Origin: Streptococcus sp.
GTDB taxonomy: Bacteria; Bacillota; Bacilli; Lactobacillales; Streptococcaceae
DNA: 51,082 bases
Direction of reading: 5' to 3'
Assembly: GCF_030825805.1 (NCBI RefSeq)
Contig: NZ_JAPJPF010000006.1
Coordinates: 1-51,082, forward strand
This document shows positions 33,836 through 43,789 of this stretch, piece after piece. Positions within the stretch are counted from its first letter, which is position 1; each line of letters begins with the position of its first letter. Both the position numbers and the translations under genes were made by a program. A model generated the notes under the pieces. It saw only the letters and a list, made by a program, of their open reading frames with translations, searched no databases and was not told where the DNA came from.

Positions 33836-35158
33836 ATGCGTATTGGATTATTTACAGATACTTATTTTCCGCAGGTATCGGGGGTTGCGACCAGTATTCG
33901 AACCCTTAAAACAGAATTGGAAAAGTTGGGACATACTGTTTTTATCTTTACGACGACGGATAAGGATGTCAACCGCTATGAAGACTGGCAAATTATCCGC
34001 ATTCCAAGTATCCCTTTCTTTGCTTTTAAGGATCGGCGGATTGCTTATCGTGGCTTTACCAAGGCTTTGGCCATTGCCAAACAATACAAGCTGGATATGA
34101 TCCATACACAGACGGAGTTTTCTTTAGGACTACTTGGGGTATGGATTGCTAAGGAGCTTCGGATTCCAGTGATTCATACCTATCATACCCAGTATGAGGA
34201 TTATGTGCGTTATATTGCCAAGGGGATGGTTATCCGACCAAGTATGGTCAAATACATTGTTCGTGGATATATGAATGACTTGGATGGGGTCATCTGCCCG
34301 AGTGAGATTGTCTATGACCTCTTACTGAAATATAAGGTCAAGGCTGAAAAACGGATTATTCCGACAGGAATTGAGCTGGCGAAGTTTGAACGCCCTGAAA
34401 TCACACAAGTGGAAACGCAAGCCCTTCGTGAAAAATTAGGCATTCAAGAGGGTGAAATCATGCTCTTGAGCTTGTCACGGGTTTCTTACGAGAAAAATAT
34501 CCAAGCTGTTATTGCGGCCTTGCCTAAAGTGCTAGAAGAAAATGCGCATATTAAATTGATTGTGGCTGGAGATGGGCCTTATCTGGATGATTTAAAAAAA
34601 CAAGCGGCCAAGCTTGGTGTATCAGATGCGGTGGTCTTCACAGGAATGATTCCACCAAATGAAACAGCTCTTTACTATAAGGCGGCAGATTTCTTCATTT
34701 CAGCTTCGACTAGTGAGACGCAAGGCTTGACCTATTTAGAGAGTATTGCTAGTGGGACACCCCTAATTGCTCAGAGTAATCCTTACTTAGATAATGTGAT
34801 CAATGATCGGATGTTCGGAATCTTGTATGACCAGGAAGAAGATTTGGCAGCAGCTATTTTAGAAGCGACCTCAGCCACACCAGAAAAGGATGAGGCTAAG
34901 TGGGAGGAGAAGCTGTATGAAATTTCTTCGACAAACTTTGGTCGCAGGGTCTATGAGTTCTATCTGGATGCCATTATTTCGAAAGATTTTTATAATGAAC
35001 GTCATCCTGAGGAAAGCCGTACCAAACGGGTAACCAAGTCTATTGTGAAAATTCCAAAAAAAGTTATCGCTATGCCTGTGAATGGGTCTGTGAGAATCAT
35101 GAAGGGTTCCTTTAAACAGGTGAAAAAGATTCGCAACATTACCAAGTTATTGGATTAG
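33836..35158 (+). CDS. GT4 glycosyltransferase, 1,2-diacylglycerol 3-glucosyltransferase type
   Basis: This 440-residue GT-B enzyme begins MRIGLFTDTYFPQVSGVATS, the diagnostic opening of streptococcal monoglucosyl-diacylglycerol synthases (pneumococcal Spr0982-like). The EX7E-type site ASTSETQGLTYLESIASGTP is near residue 288, and a basic C-terminal tail (KRVTKSIVKIPKKVIAMP) suggests peripheral membrane binding. It starts 2 nt after the upstream stop, so translation is coupled. It would transfer glucose from UDP-glucose to diacylglycerol, the precursor of glycolipids and lipoteichoic acid anchors. Confidence 0.88.
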   Translation: MRIGLFTDTYFPQVSGVATSIRTLKTELEKLGHTVFIFTTTDKDVNRYEDWQIIRIPSIPFFAFKDRRIAYRGFTKALAIAKQYKLDMIHTQTEFSLGLLGVWIAKELRIPVIHTYHTQYEDYVRYIAKGMVIRPSMVKYIVRGYMNDLDGVICPSEIVYDLLLKYKVKAEKRIIPTGIELAKFERPEITQVETQALREKLGIQEGEIMLLSLSRVSYEKNIQAVIAALPKVLEENAHIKLIVAGDGPYLDDLKKQAAKLGVSDAVVFTGMIPPNETALYYKAADFFISASTSETQGLTYLESIASGTPLIAQSNPYLDNVINDRMFGILYDQEEDLAAAILEATSATPEKDEAKWEEKLYEISSTNFGRRVYEFYLDAIISKDFYNERHPEESRTKRVTKSIVKIPKKVIAMPVNGSVRIMKGSFKQVKKIRNITKLLD

Positions 35159-35226
35159 AGTTCATCTCAAAAGCTAAGGGGCCTAAAGTAAGGCTCCTGG
35201 CATAGGGGATAGGAAGCTTTTTCCTC

Positions 35227-35254
35227 TTGCAAAATATTTCAATCGTGCTATAAT
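35227..35254 (+). promoter_or_regulatory. thrS promoter
   Basis: TTGCAA (35227-35232), 16 nt, TATAAT (35249-35254), upstream of the T-box leader. Confidence 0.7.
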
Positions 35255-35261
35255 ACTAGTC

Positions 35262-35469
35262 AGAGACATATCAAATCTAGGAAATCTAAAAGAGAGCGCG
35301 TGGGGCTGGAAATCGCGTAGAGGATAGGTTTGGGACTACTCGGTGAACTTTTTATGCAAACATAAAACGGTGGCCACGTTAGAGCCAATCAGAGGTGTTC
35401 CTCTTTTTTGAGGAACATAAATGAAGGTGGAACCACGTTGCGACGTCCTTTCGAGGAGGTCGCTTTTTT
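35262..35469 (+). promoter_or_regulatory. T-box riboswitch of thrS (tRNA-Thr sensing)
   Basis: The roughly 210-nt leader contains the T-box core AAGGTGGAACCACG (35424-35437), which pairs with the CCA end of uncharged tRNA, an antiterminator, and a terminator at 35440-35469. Two Thr codons ACT ACT at 35335-35340 lie where the specifier loop is expected after the stem I start near AGAGAGCGCG. Uncharged tRNA-Thr would promote read-through into thrS. A tRNA-Thr(GGT), which reads ACC and ACT, lies at the start of this window. Confidence 0.88.
35440..35469 (+). terminator. T-box terminator hairpin
   Basis: GCGAC-x-TCCT pairs with AGGA-xx-GTCGC around a TTCG loop, followed by six T. It competes with the T-box antiterminator. 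Confidence 0.85.
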
Positions 35470-35542
35470 GTTTCTTTTGATGAAGAAATCAAAAAGAGTT
35501 TCCCCACAACTAAGATATTTAAAAATTTATAAGGAGAAGATC

Positions 35543-37486
35543 ATGATTAAGATTACTTTCCCAGATGGCGCTGTTCGTGAATTCGAATCTGGCGTTACAA
35601 CTTTTGAAATTGCCCAATCTATCAGCAATTCCCTAGCTAAAAAAGCTCTTGCTGGTAAATTCAACGGCAAACTCATTGACACTACTCGTGCTATCACTGA
35701 AGATGGAAGCATTGAAATCGTGACACCTGATCACGAGGATGCTCTTCCAATCTTGCGTCACTCAGCAGCTCACTTGTTTGCTCAAGCAGCTCGTCGCCTT
35801 TTCCCAGATATCCACTTGGGTGTCGGTCCAGCCATCGAAGATGGTTTCTACTACGATACAGACAACCAAGCTGGTCAAATCTCTAACGAAGACCTTCCTC
35901 GTATCGAAGAAGAAATGAAGAAAATCGTGAAAGAAAACTTCCCATCAATCCGTGAAGAAGTGACCAAAGATGAAGCGCGTGAAATCTTCAAAAACGATCC
36001 ATACAAATTGGAATTGATTGAAGAGCACTCAGAAGACGAAGGTGGGTTGACCATCTACCGTCAAGGTGAATACGTAGACCTTTGCCGTGGCCCACACGTC
36101 CCATCAACAGGCCGCATCCAAATCTTCCACCTTCTCAATGTAGCTGGTGCCTACTGGCGTGGAAATAGCGACAACGCTATGATGCAACGGATCTACGGTA
36201 CAGCTTGGTTTGACAAGAAAGACTTGAAGAACTACCTTCAAATGCGTGAAGAAGCTAAAGAACGTGACCATCGTAAACTTGGTAAAGAATTGGATCTCTT
36301 TATGATTTCTCAAGAAGTTGGTCAAGGTCTTCCATTCTGGTTGCCAAATGGCGCCACTATCCGTCGTGAGTTGGAACGTTACATTGTCGACAAAGAGTTG
36401 GCTTCTGGCTACCAACACGTTTACACTCCACCACTTGCTTCTGTTGAACTTTACAAGACTTCTGGTCACTGGGATCATTACCAAGAAGATATGTTCCCAA
36501 CTATGGATATGGGAGACGGTGAAGAATTTGTCCTTCGTCCAATGAACTGCCCACACCACATTCAAGTCTTCAAACACCATGTTCACTCATACCGTGAATT
36601 GCCAATCCGTATCGCTGAAATCGGAATGATGCACCGCTATGAGAAATCAGGTGCTCTGACTGGTCTTCAACGGGTGCGTGAAATGTCTCTCAACGACGGT
36701 CACCTCTTTGTGACTCCAGAACAAATCCAAGAAGAATTCCAGCGTGCTCTTCAATTGATTATTGATGTATATGGGGACTTCAACCTAAACGAATACCGCT
36801 TCCGCCTCTCTCTTCGTGACCCTCAAGATACTCACAAATATTTTGATAACGATGAGATGTGGGAAAATGCCCAAACCATGCTTCGTGCTGCTCTTGATGA
36901 AATGGGCGTGGACTACTTTGAAGCAGAAGGGGAAGCAGCCTTCTACGGACCAAAATTGGATATTCAGGTGAAGACTGCCCTTGGTAAAGAAGAAACTCTT
37001 TCTACTATCCAGCTTGACTTCTTGCTTCCAGAACGCTTCGACCTTAAATACATCGGAGCTGATGGTGAAGAACACCGTCCAGTGATGATTCACCGTGGGG
37101 TTATCTCAACTATGGAGCGCTTCACAGCTATCTTGATTGAAAACTACAAGGGTGCCTTCCCAACATGGCTGGCACCACACCAAGTAACTCTTATACCAGT
37201 TTCTAACGAAAAACATGTGGATTACGCTTGGGAAGTGGCGAAGAAACTTCGTGATCGTGGGGTTCGTGCAGACGTGGATGAACGCAATGAAAAAATGCAG
37301 TTCAAGATCCGTGCTTCACAAACAAGCAAGATTCCTTACCAATTGATCGTTGGTGACAAGGAAATGGAAGACGGAACTGTCAATGTTCGTCGCTATGGAC
37401 AAAAAGAAACAAACACTGTGTCAGTAGATGAGTTTATAGCAGCTATCCTAGCTGATATCGCCAACAAATCTCGTGTTGAGAAATAA
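35543..37486 (+). CDS. thrS: Threonyl-tRNA synthetase
   Basis: This 647-residue class II synthetase has a TGS domain (1-60), an editing domain with [16 protein letters not shown] and the zinc-related C in [12 protein letters not shown], a catalytic core with [18 protein letters not shown], and a C-terminal anticodon domain. The ATG at 35543 follows AAGGAGAAG, after the T-box terminator; the longer in-frame reading lies in the leader RNA. Its codon use is strongly biased toward a preferred set, as for a highly expressed gene. The last 20 codons are duplicated at 39181-39240. Confidence 0.97.
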   Translation: MIKITFPDGAVREFESGVTTFEIAQSISNSLAKKALAGKFNGKLIDTTRAITEDGSIEIVTPDHEDALPILRHSAAHLFAQAARRLFPDIHLGVGPAIEDGFYYDTDNQAGQISNEDLPRIEEEMKKIVKENFPSIREEVTKDEAREIFKNDPYKLELIEEHSEDEGGLTIYRQGEYVDLCRGPHVPSTGRIQIFHLLNVAGAYWRGNSDNAMMQRIYGTAWFDKKDLKNYLQMREEAKERDHRKLGKELDLFMISQEVGQGLPFWLPNGATIRRELERYIVDKELASGYQHVYTPPLASVELYKTSGHWDHYQEDMFPTMDMGDGEEFVLRPMNCPHHIQVFKHHVHSYRELPIRIAEIGMMHRYEKSGALTGLQRVREMSLNDGHLFVTPEQIQEEFQRALQLIIDVYGDFNLNEYRFRLSLRDPQDTHKYFDNDEMWENAQTMLRAALDEMGVDYFEAEGEAAFYGPKLDIQVKTALGKEETLSTIQLDFLLPERFDLKYIGADGEEHRPVMIHRGVISTMERFTAILIENYKGAFPTWLAPHQVTLIPVSNEKHVDYAWEVAKKLRDRGVRADVDERNEKMQFKIRASQTSKIPYQLIVGDKEMEDGTVNVRRYGQKETNTVSVDEFIAAILADIANKSRVEK

Positions 37487-37523
37487 AACGATAAAACCTG
37501 GGATAAAAATTCCAGCTACCTAA

Positions 37524-37563
37524 AAAAGAGGTTGGGACAAAAGATCCCGACCTCACTTTTTAT
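37524..37563 (+). terminator. Terminator after thrS
   Basis: GAGGTTGGGA pairs with TCCCGACCTC, flanked by A and T runs. Confidence 0.82.
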
Positions 37564-37645
37564 TAGCAATCAAACTTTGACGCGGTAGCTGATTGAACTT
37601 TTTGTTCGTCTTTTAGACTTCAAAAAGCTCCTAATCATCCTTGCG

Positions 37646-37693
37646 GGGCTGGGACTAAGAAATCGAGACTTTATCTATCGATTTCTGTCCCAC
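37646..37693 (+). repeat. Intergenic hairpin repeat with GGGAC...AGAAATCG / CGATTTCT...GTCCC arms
   Basis: A long imperfect inverted repeat starting GGGGCTGGGAC and ending GTCCCACCGCC, followed by T residues. A related hairpin with the same AAATCG/CGATTT and GGGAC/GTCCC arms occurs at 42344-42391. Between this and the DUF389 stop only AT-rich DNA is seen. Confidence 0.6.
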
Positions 37694-37845
37694 CGCCTTT
37701 TTATATTTTGTTTAACCTGAGCTAGTAGTGATTGGTCAAACCACCACAAATAGTATCCTCATCAACAATCCTTTCTATCCATTAACTTTTGGATATAGGA
37801 TATCCCCCAAGATTTGCTTCCATGAGTTAGATAAGTTGACTATCC

Positions 37846-38895
37846 TCAATCCTTGTCTGCCTCATTTTCTTTTACGAGATCGTTTTGTGAATCTTTTTCA
37901 GAGAGTTTTTGATCGATATACTTGTCAATGTTTTCGTAAAATTCCTTGGTCGTCTCACTATCTAATTTTGTCGAATTATGGACTTGATTGACTTTCAATT
38001 GAACAGATTGAATACCGTAAGAGGCTTGTTTTTGGTGGAGTGTTTCTAATTCTTCTTCTGAAATCGGATCTCCAACAACCGTCAAGACCAATTCATTGTT
38101 ACTTGACTTGTAGACTTGATTAATGACCGTATGATTAGCGAATTCTTTTCCTACAAACTGTTTGATCCCTTCTTTTCGCGCTTGATCCATCGTCAGAGTG
38201 ACTGCTGAATAGCTGGCTGGAAGGATCAATAATACAATCAAGGATATCAACCCAATTTTCATTTTAATGTTTAGCTCATTAAATGAACTTAAGGGAGATT
38301 TTCTCATCAAAATTCTTGTTCCAACAATGTTGATTAGCATGATAAAGACACAGTTGATCAAGAAAAGATAGAGAGCTCCAAATAAGAATCGTACATTTCC
38401 ATTAGCTAAACCATAACCTGCAGTACAGATAGGTGGCATTAGAGCAGTTGCAATGGCTACTCCTGGCACGATATTGTTTGCTTCTTTTTTCCTTGAACCA
38501 ATAAAACCTGCTATCCCACCAGCAATAGCAATGAGAACATCCCAAATGGTTGGAGATGTTCGTGCAATCAACTCGCTACTTGCATAAGATAAGGGAGAAA
38601 TCCAGAAATATAGAGTCGATACAAGCAAACTGACCAATACTTGAGTAAATAAAACCTCTAGAGATTGCTTGATTAAACGCGTATCAAAAATAGCTAAACC
38701 AAACCCCAGTCCAATAATCGGTGTCATAAGAGGGGAAATCAGCATGGCTCCAATAATGACAGCTGTTGAATTCGTATTTAGACCTATAGAGGCAATAAAA
38801 ATCGCACACATCAAAATCACTGTATCTCTTAATCGAACATGAAGGTCATCATATAGTTTCTCGCGGAATTCACGTGTTGAATAGTTTCTGGTCAT
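37846..38895 (-). CDS. DUF389-family membrane protein
   Basis: This 349-residue protein has about six transmembrane helices in its first two thirds (ISPLMTPIIGLGFGLAI and TALMPPICTAGYGLANG are DUF389 hallmarks) and a soluble, charged C-terminal domain (about 230-349). The family function is not established. It runs against the surrounding genes and sits between thrS and a second copy of the thrS 3' end, so it probably arrived by recombination. The ATG follows AAAAGGAG. There is no clear partner gene. Confidence 0.88.
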   Translation of the reverse strand: MTRNYSTREFREKLYDDLHVRLRDTVILMCAIFIASIGLNTNSTAVIIGAMLISPLMTPIIGLGFGLAIFDTRLIKQSLEVLFTQVLVSLLVSTLYFWISPLSYASSELIARTSPTIWDVLIAIAGGIAGFIGSRKKEANNIVPGVAIATALMPPICTAGYGLANGNVRFLFGALYLFLINCVFIMLINIVGTRILMRKSPLSSFNELNIKMKIGLISLIVLLILPASYSAVTLTMDQARKEGIKQFVGKEFANHTVINQVYKSSNNELVLTVVGDPISEEELETLHQKQASYGIQSVQLKVNQVHNSTKLDSETTKEFYENIDKYIDQKLSEKDSQNDLVKENEADKD

Positions 38896-39180
38896 TGGTT
38901 ACTCCTTTTATTTCATATAATCTTGTTTCTGCCTGGATGATGGTAGAGAGACTTATGTCCAATTTGACATATTTTTAGTTCTCATTTGTAATTCTTTTGA
39001 ACATTATCTTTTAAATATCCATCAATCCATCCTTAACATTATATCAAAAATTTTACAGCCTTTTCTGAAGAAATCTATCAATTGAACAGATAGAGAAAGT
39101 CAGAAATTTTAGATTCCTTATTCAAAGAAGGAAGAACGGTATGTCCTCTGAAAGAAGATACCGTTTTAATGATTAAACAT
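38896..39180. other. Intergenic DNA right of DUF389 with one hairpin
   Basis: This AT-rich stretch holds the DUF389 ribosome site and probable promoter (TTATAT-like box on the minus strand). It also has an 8-bp hairpin AACGGTAT/ATACCGTT at 39135-39165, followed by TTTAAT. No gene was found. Confidence 0.45.
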
Positions 39181-39240
39181 GATGAGTGTGTTGCAACAAT
39201 CCTAGGTGATATCGCCAACAAATCCCGTGTTGAAAAATAA
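39181..39240 (+). pseudogene. Duplicated 3' end of thrS (20 codons incl. stop)
   Basis: The frame reads [19 protein letters not shown] and stop, against [19 protein letters not shown] at the end of thrS (37427-37486). Several differences are silent (TCT/TCC, GAG/GAA), so this is a diverged homologue rather than a fresh copy. It has no start or upstream domain. Its own terminator follows at 39248-39276, as expected for an older thrS terminus. Confidence 0.88.
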
Positions 39241-39247
39241 CAGATAG

Positions 39248-39276
39248 AAAAGCTAGGCTTCAAACCTAGCTTTTTT
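39248..39276 (+). terminator. Terminator after the thrS remnant
   Basis: AAAAGCTAGG pairs with CCTAGCTTTT around CTTCAAA, followed by T residues. Confidence 0.85.
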
Positions 39277-39412
39277 GTGGATTGAAAATAATTATTCAAG
39301 CACTATTTTAGTGACTTCTATGTTGTTATTATCATTTTTTCTATTGCACAACCTTTTTCTTTCTCTTTCTTTACAAATCAAAGTATAACTCCCATTTTTC
39401 AAAGAAATTTGC

Positions 39413-39418
39413 TATAAT
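39413..39418 (+). promoter_or_regulatory. -10 box of vicRKX
   Basis: TATAAT preceded by GC; no good -35 is visible. About 50 nt of leader precede vicR. Confidence 0.55.
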
Positions 39419-39469
39419 GAAAGGACAGAGATTTGAAGAAGCAAAGAAAAAATAGAAGTAGGTACATGT

Positions 39470-40171
39470 ATGAAGAAAATTCTTGTTGTAGATGATGAAA
39501 AGCCGATTTCGGATATTATAAAATTCAATATGGCCAAAGAAGGCTATGAAGTCTTGACTGCCTTCGATGGAAAAGAAGCACTGGCTATTTTTGAAGCTGA
39601 GAGCCCAGATATTTTGATCTTGGACCTCATGCTTCCTGAAATTGATGGTTTGGAAGTAGCACGTACCATTCGAAAGACCAGTAATGTGCCGATTATTGTC
39701 TTATCTGCAAAAGATACAGAATTTGATAAGGTCATCGGTCTTGAAATTGGTGCGGATGACTATGTGACTAAGCCATTCTCAAATCGTGAGCTTCAAGCTC
39801 GCGTAAAAGCTTTATTGCGTCGGACAGAACTAACGGTAGAATCACAGACAGAGTCTACATCAGATTCAGATATTGTGATTGGTGATTTGAAAATCATTCC
39901 GGATGCCTTCCTTGCTCAGAAAAAAGGCAAAGAGCTCGAGTTGACCCATCGCGAATTTGAGCTGCTCTATCACTTGGCAACCCATGTAGGCCAAGTCATG
40001 ACCCGTGAGCATTTGCTGGAAACAGTCTGGGGCTACGATTATTTTGGAGATGTTCGGACAGTGGACGTAACGATTCGACGTTTGCGTGAAAAAATCGAAG
40101 ATATTCCAGGCCGTCCGGAGTATATTTTAACGCGCCGCGGTGTCGGTTACTATATGAGAAACAATGATTAA
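39470..40171 (+). CDS. vicR: Response regulator VicR (WalR)
   Basis: This 233-residue OmpR-family regulator, essential in many streptococci, controls wall hydrolases and lipid metabolism. The receiver domain has DD at 8-9, phosphoacceptor Asp52 (ILILDLMLP) and Lys of [10 protein letters not shown]; the C-terminal winged helix carries [23 protein letters not shown] and [15 protein letters not shown]. It overlaps vicK by 8 nt and is part of the vicRKX operon. Confidence 0.97.
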   Translation: MKKILVVDDEKPISDIIKFNMAKEGYEVLTAFDGKEALAIFEAESPDILILDLMLPEIDGLEVARTIRKTSNVPIIVLSAKDTEFDKVIGLEIGADDYVTKPFSNRELQARVKALLRRTELTVESQTESTSDSDIVIGDLKIIPDAFLAQKKGKELELTHREFELLYHLATHVGQVMTREHLLETVWGYDYFGDVRTVDVTIRRLREKIEDIPGRPEYILTRRGVGYYMRNND

Positions 40172-41510
40172 TCACATCAAAGAAGTCATGACCTCTTATA
40201 ATTTTGTTTTTATATTACTCACTCTTGGATTTATTATCGTGGTGGCCTTGCTGATTCTAGAAAATCGTCGGGATAACATGAAGCTACGCCTGTTGAATGA
40301 TAAAATTAAGAGTTTGATTGCTGGAGAATATTCAGATATTATTGATTTACAAGGAGGTCCTGAATTGACAGAGATTTCCAACAGTATCAATGATTTATCA
40401 GAAGTTATCCGTTTGACGCATGAAAATTTGGAGCAAGAAACCAAGCGCTTGACCAGTATTCTTTCCTATATGACAGATGGGGTTTTAGCGACCAATCGTC
40501 GTGGGCAGATTATCCTAGTCAATGAAATGGCTGCCAAACAACTTAATGTCGTGGTCGAAGAGGTCATGAACATCAGTATTCTGGATTTGCTTGGTATTAG
40601 TGAAGAGTATGAACTGCGAGACTTGATTACCAATGTTCCAGAATTGACGATCGATTCGCAGGATGAAAATGGGGAGTACATCTCTTTACGGGTTCGCTTC
40701 GCCTTGATTCGGAGAGAATCTGGTTTTATTTCTGGTCTAGTTGCCGTTTTGCATGACACAACCGAACAGGACAAGGAAGAGCGGGAACGTCGTTTATTCG
40801 TATCCAACGTTAGTCATGAACTCCGAACCCCACTGACCAGTGTCAAATCCTACTTGGAGGCCTTGGATGACGGAGCGATTTCCGAGCCAGTTGCACCGGA
40901 ATTTGTTAAAGTATCTTTGACAGAGACCAACCGGATGATGCGGATGGTGACGGATTTATTGAGTCTTTCACGGATCGATAATGAAACCAGTCAATTAGAT
41001 GTTGAATTGACTAACTTTACAGCCTTTATCACCTTCATTTTGAACCGCTTCGATAAGATGAAGAACCAGGCTGGAGAGAAGAAATATGATATTGTTCGTG
41101 ATTATCCTATTTCTCCTGTCTGGGTTGAAATTGACACAGATAAGATGACGCAGGTTTTAGACAATATCTTAAATAACGCTATTAAATATTCCCCAGATGG
41201 TGGGGAAATTCGTGTGGGGATGAAAACAACGGATGCCCAGTTGATTATTTCGATTTCAGATGAGGGATTAGGGATTCCTAAAAAGGACCTTCCTCGTATT
41301 TTTGACCGCTTTTATCGCGTGGATAAGGCACGTAGTCGCGCCCAGGGTGGGACTGGTTTAGGACTTGCCATTGCGAAGGAAATTATCAAGCAGCACAAAG
41401 GATTTATTTGGGCCAAGAGTGAATATGGAAAAGGTTCTACTTTCACGATTGTTCTACCATATGATAAAGATGCTATCCTGGATGATGGATGGGATAATGA
41501 AGGTGAATAA
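40164..41510 (+). CDS. vicK: Sensor histidine kinase VicK (WalK)
   Basis: This 448-residue kinase is of the streptococcal type with a single N-terminal transmembrane helix (about 13-32) and almost no extracellular domain. A HAMP-like linker, a PAS domain (about 95-200), the H-box [13 protein letters not shown] with His218, and the ATPase boxes [17 protein letters not shown] and [12 protein letters not shown] follow. It phosphorylates and dephosphorylates VicR in response to wall signals. The start overlaps vicR by 8 nt. Confidence 0.97.
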   Translation: MINHIKEVMTSYNFVFILLTLGFIIVVALLILENRRDNMKLRLLNDKIKSLIAGEYSDIIDLQGGPELTEISNSINDLSEVIRLTHENLEQETKRLTSILSYMTDGVLATNRRGQIILVNEMAAKQLNVVVEEVMNISILDLLGISEEYELRDLITNVPELTIDSQDENGEYISLRVRFALIRRESGFISGLVAVLHDTTEQDKEERERRLFVSNVSHELRTPLTSVKSYLEALDDGAISEPVAPEFVKVSLTETNRMMRMVTDLLSLSRIDNETSQLDVELTNFTAFITFILNRFDKMKNQAGEKKYDIVRDYPISPVWVEIDTDKMTQVLDNILNNAIKYSPDGGEIRVGMKTTDAQLIISISDEGLGIPKKDLPRIFDRFYRVDKARSRAQGGTGLGLAIAKEIIKQHKGFIWAKSEYGKGSTFTIVLPYDKDAILDDGWDNEGE

Positions 41511-41518
41511 GAAAACAA

Positions 41519-42328
41519 ATGGATGAAAAAGGGTTTAAGTATAGTATTTTAGCTTCGGGTTCGAGTGGTAATTCATTTTACCTAGAGACACCTAAGAAAA
41601 AAATTCTAGTAGATGCAGGCTTGTCCGGGAAGAAGATTACAGGTTTGCTTGCAGAAATTGATCGAAAACCCGAAGATCTTGACGCTATTTTGATTACACA
41701 TGAACATTCAGATCACATTCATGGTGTTGGTGTACTAGCTCGTAAATACGGGATGGACCTATACGCCAATGAAGCTACATGGAAGGCCATGGAGGGAAGC
41801 AAGTACCTTGGGAAGGTTGATGACTCCCAGAAACATCTTTTTGAAATGGGCAAGACCGTAACCTTCGGGGATTTGGATGTGGAAAGTTTTGGTGTCAGTC
41901 ATGATGCTGCGGCTCCCCAGTTCTATCGTTTCATGAAGGATGGGAAGAGTTTTGTCATGCTGACGGATACAGGTTATGTCAGTGATCGAATGGCAGGGAT
42001 TGTTGAAAATGCAGATGGCTATTTGATCGAGTCCAACCACGATGTGGAAATCCTACGAGCTGGCTCTTATGCTTGGCGATTAAAGCAGCGGATTTTATCT
42101 GATTTGGGCCACCTCTCTAATGAAGATGGTGCAGATGCCATGATTCGGACTCTAGGCAATAAGACCAAAAAGATTTATCTGGGCCACTTATCCAAGGAAA
42201 ACAATATCAAGGAATTGGCCCATATGACCATGGTCAATCAACTGGCTCGAGCAGATCTAGCAGTGGGGCATGATTTTGACGTCTTGGATACATCTCCAGA
42301 TACAGCGACTCCATTAGTAGATATCTAA
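41519..42328 (+). CDS. vicX: MBL-fold metallohydrolase VicX (WalJ/YycJ)
   Basis: This 269-residue metallo-beta-lactamase-fold protein has the metal motif THEHSDH, later LTDTGYV and a C-terminal GHLS. It is the third gene of the vic operon, 8 nt after vicK. The YycJ/VicX family has been linked to DNA repair exonuclease activity and to VicRK signalling; its precise role here is not shown by sequence. It is followed by a structured intergenic region. Confidence 0.95.
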   Translation: MDEKGFKYSILASGSSGNSFYLETPKKKILVDAGLSGKKITGLLAEIDRKPEDLDAILITHEHSDHIHGVGVLARKYGMDLYANEATWKAMEGSKYLGKVDDSQKHLFEMGKTVTFGDLDVESFGVSHDAAAPQFYRFMKDGKSFVMLTDTGYVSDRMAGIVENADGYLIESNHDVEILRAGSYAWRLKQRILSDLGHLSNEDGADAMIRTLGNKTKKIYLGHLSKENNIKELAHMTMVNQLARADLAVGHDFDVLDTSPDTATPLVDI

Positions 42329-42343
42329 ATGATTAAAAAGAGA

Positions 42344-42391
42344 GTGGGACAGAAATCGGTAATTCGTTAGACTTCGATTTCGTCGTCCCAC
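42344..42391 (+). repeat. Intergenic hairpin repeat related to 37646-37693
   Basis: GTGGGAC-ag-AAATCG and CGATTTCG-tc-GTCCCAC form a long imperfect hairpin without a T run. The arm sequences match those of the hairpin after thrS. Confidence 0.65.
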
Positions 42392-42400
42392 CTCCGCACA

Positions 42401-42535
42401 GTTGAGTAGGGCTGTAAAGCTGATGAAATCAGCGTAGTAGAGCCCACTCAACCACTGCGTCTTGCTCGGAAATCCAAAGACAATTGAGAGGCTAGGAGTT
42501 TTGTCTCAGCCTCTTTTAGGTCAGTGTTGTAGGCT
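42401..42535 (+). other. Highly structured intergenic region after vicX
   Basis: GTTGAGTAGGGCT/AGAGCCCACTCAAC (42401-42453) encloses an inner GCTGAT/ATCAGC hairpin. It is followed by a GAGGCT/AGCCTC stem ending in TTTT near 42487-42517, which may be the operon terminator. No protein-coding signal is seen. It could be a 3' UTR-derived RNA or a decayed repeat. Confidence 0.5.
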
Positions 42536-42566
42536 TGAAATGAGTGGAAGGATAGGAGCAGTTAGT

Positions 42567-42929
42567 TTGAAATATGTGTATATAACAGTAGGGTTTATTT
42601 CCTTAGGATTAGGGATTATTGGGATTCCTTTACCTATTTTACCTACGACCCCGTTTCTTTTATTAGCCATGGCTTGTTTTGCCAAGAGTTCTCAACGGTT
42701 TGAAGACTGGTTACATGGGACCAAGTTGTACCAAACTTATGTAGCGGATTATCGGGAAACAAAGTCGATCTCTAAAAAGCGGAAAAAAAGAATTATTCTA
42801 CAAATTTATCTTTTGATGGGGATTTCCATTTACCTGGCACCACTCTGGTTTGTGAAATTAGGTCTACTGGGATTAACTATTTTTATCAGTTATTATTTGT
42901 TCAAAGTGATTCCGGATAAAGAAGAATGA
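42567..42929 (+). CDS. DUF454 (YbaN-like) inner membrane protein
   Basis: This 120-residue protein has two or three transmembrane segments and the DUF454 hallmarks GFISLGLGIIGIPLPILPTTPFLLLA and CFAKSSQRFEDWL. The TTG start at 42567 is chosen because AGGAG lies 8 nt upstream and homologues start at the same place; an ATG at 42540 lacks a ribosome site. Function unknown. It ends about 50 nt before the rnc terminator/promoter region. Confidence 0.82.
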   Translation: MKYVYITVGFISLGLGIIGIPLPILPTTPFLLLAMACFAKSSQRFEDWLHGTKLYQTYVADYRETKSISKKRKKRIILQIYLLMGISIYLAPLWFVKLGLLGLTIFISYYLFKVIPDKEE

Positions 42930-42977
42930 TATAAGGACAGAATAGGTCCTAAATCCTATCGTGAAAACAAGGGAAAG

Positions 42978-43000
42978 GAGTGCGAGACGCACTCTTTTTT
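42978..43000 (+). terminator. Terminator upstream of rnc
   Basis: GAGTGCG-AGA-CGCACTC is followed by six T. Confidence 0.88.
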
Positions 43001-43008
43001 GGTATAAT
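43000..43008 (+). promoter_or_regulatory. Extended -10 promoter of the rnc-smc operon
   Basis: TGGTATAAT directly follows the terminator T run; no good -35. The untranslated leader would be about 70 nt. Confidence 0.6.
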
Positions 43009-43087
43009 AGAGGGGTGTATCTTTTGGACGGAATAGGTCACAGGATTCAATCCAGATGCATAAATGAAGAAAGAAAGTAGTAACGTG

Positions 43088-43789
43088 ATGCAAGCCTTAT
43101 ATAACCTTCTTGCTGAGAAATTTCGGCTGACTTTTGACGATACAGAATTGTTGGAGACAGCTTTTACACATACCTCATATGCGAATGAGCATCGCCTCTT
43201 AAAAATTTCACATAATGAACGTTTGGAATTTTTAGGAGACGCTGTTCTCCAGTTAGTGATTTCCGAATATTTATTTGCCCTCTACCCAAGTAAGCCAGAG
43301 GGTGATTTGTCAAAAATGCGTTCCATGATTGTTCGTGAGGAAAGCCTGGCAGGTTTTTCTCGTGATTGTGGTTTCGATCAATTCATCAAACTTGGCAAGG
43401 GAGAGGAAAAATCTGGAGGACGTAACCGAGATACCATCTTAGGAGATTTGTTTGAAGCTTTTTTAGGGGCCTTGCTCTTGGATAAGGGAGTGGAGACTGT
43501 TCGGAATTTTATTCAGCAAGTCATGATTCCTAAAGTCGAGGCAGGTCAATTTGAACAAGTGATTGACTATAAGACACGCTTGCAAGAAATCCTTCAGATC
43601 CACGGTGATGTACTGATTACCTATGAGGTGACGAGTGAGTCAGGTCCGGCTCACGCTAAAGAATTTGAAGTTCAAGTGTCTGTCAATGGGAAACTCATCG
43701 GCCAAGGACGTGGCCGGTCTAAAAAGGCTGCAGAGCAAGAAGCAGCAAAAATAGCAGTGGAAAATAAGGTGGATCCCTCATGTATTTAA
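43088..43789 (+). CDS. rnc: Ribonuclease III
   Basis: This 233-residue double-strand RNase processes rRNA and structured mRNA. The signature [13 protein letters not shown] is in the catalytic domain, and the C-terminal dsRNA-binding domain runs from [12 protein letters not shown] to [18 protein letters not shown] 43088 is chosen because the N-terminus then aligns in length with pneumococcal RNase III; an ATG eight codons earlier (43064) is also possible, and neither has a strong ribosome site. It overlaps smc by 10 nt. Confidence 0.95.
   Translation: MQALYNLLAEKFRLTFDDTELLETAFTHTSYANEHRLLKISHNERLEFLGDAVLQLVISEYLFALYPSKPEGDLSKMRSMIVREESLAGFSRDCGFDQFIKLGKGEEKSGGRNRDTILGDLFEAFLGALLLDKGVETVRNFIQQVMIPKVEAGQFEQVIDYKTRLQEILQIHGDVLITYEVTSESGPAHAKEFEVQVSVNGKLIGQGRGRSKKAAEQEAAKIAVENKVDPSCI

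Noticed and set aside
35408..35542. 45-residue N-terminal extension of ThrRS
   Set aside because: It covers the T-box and terminator. The TGS domain begins at ATG 35543.
39078..39299. Minus-strand 73-residue ORF in the thrS-vicR gap
   Set aside because: It is the antisense reading of the duplicated thrS 3' end and its terminator.
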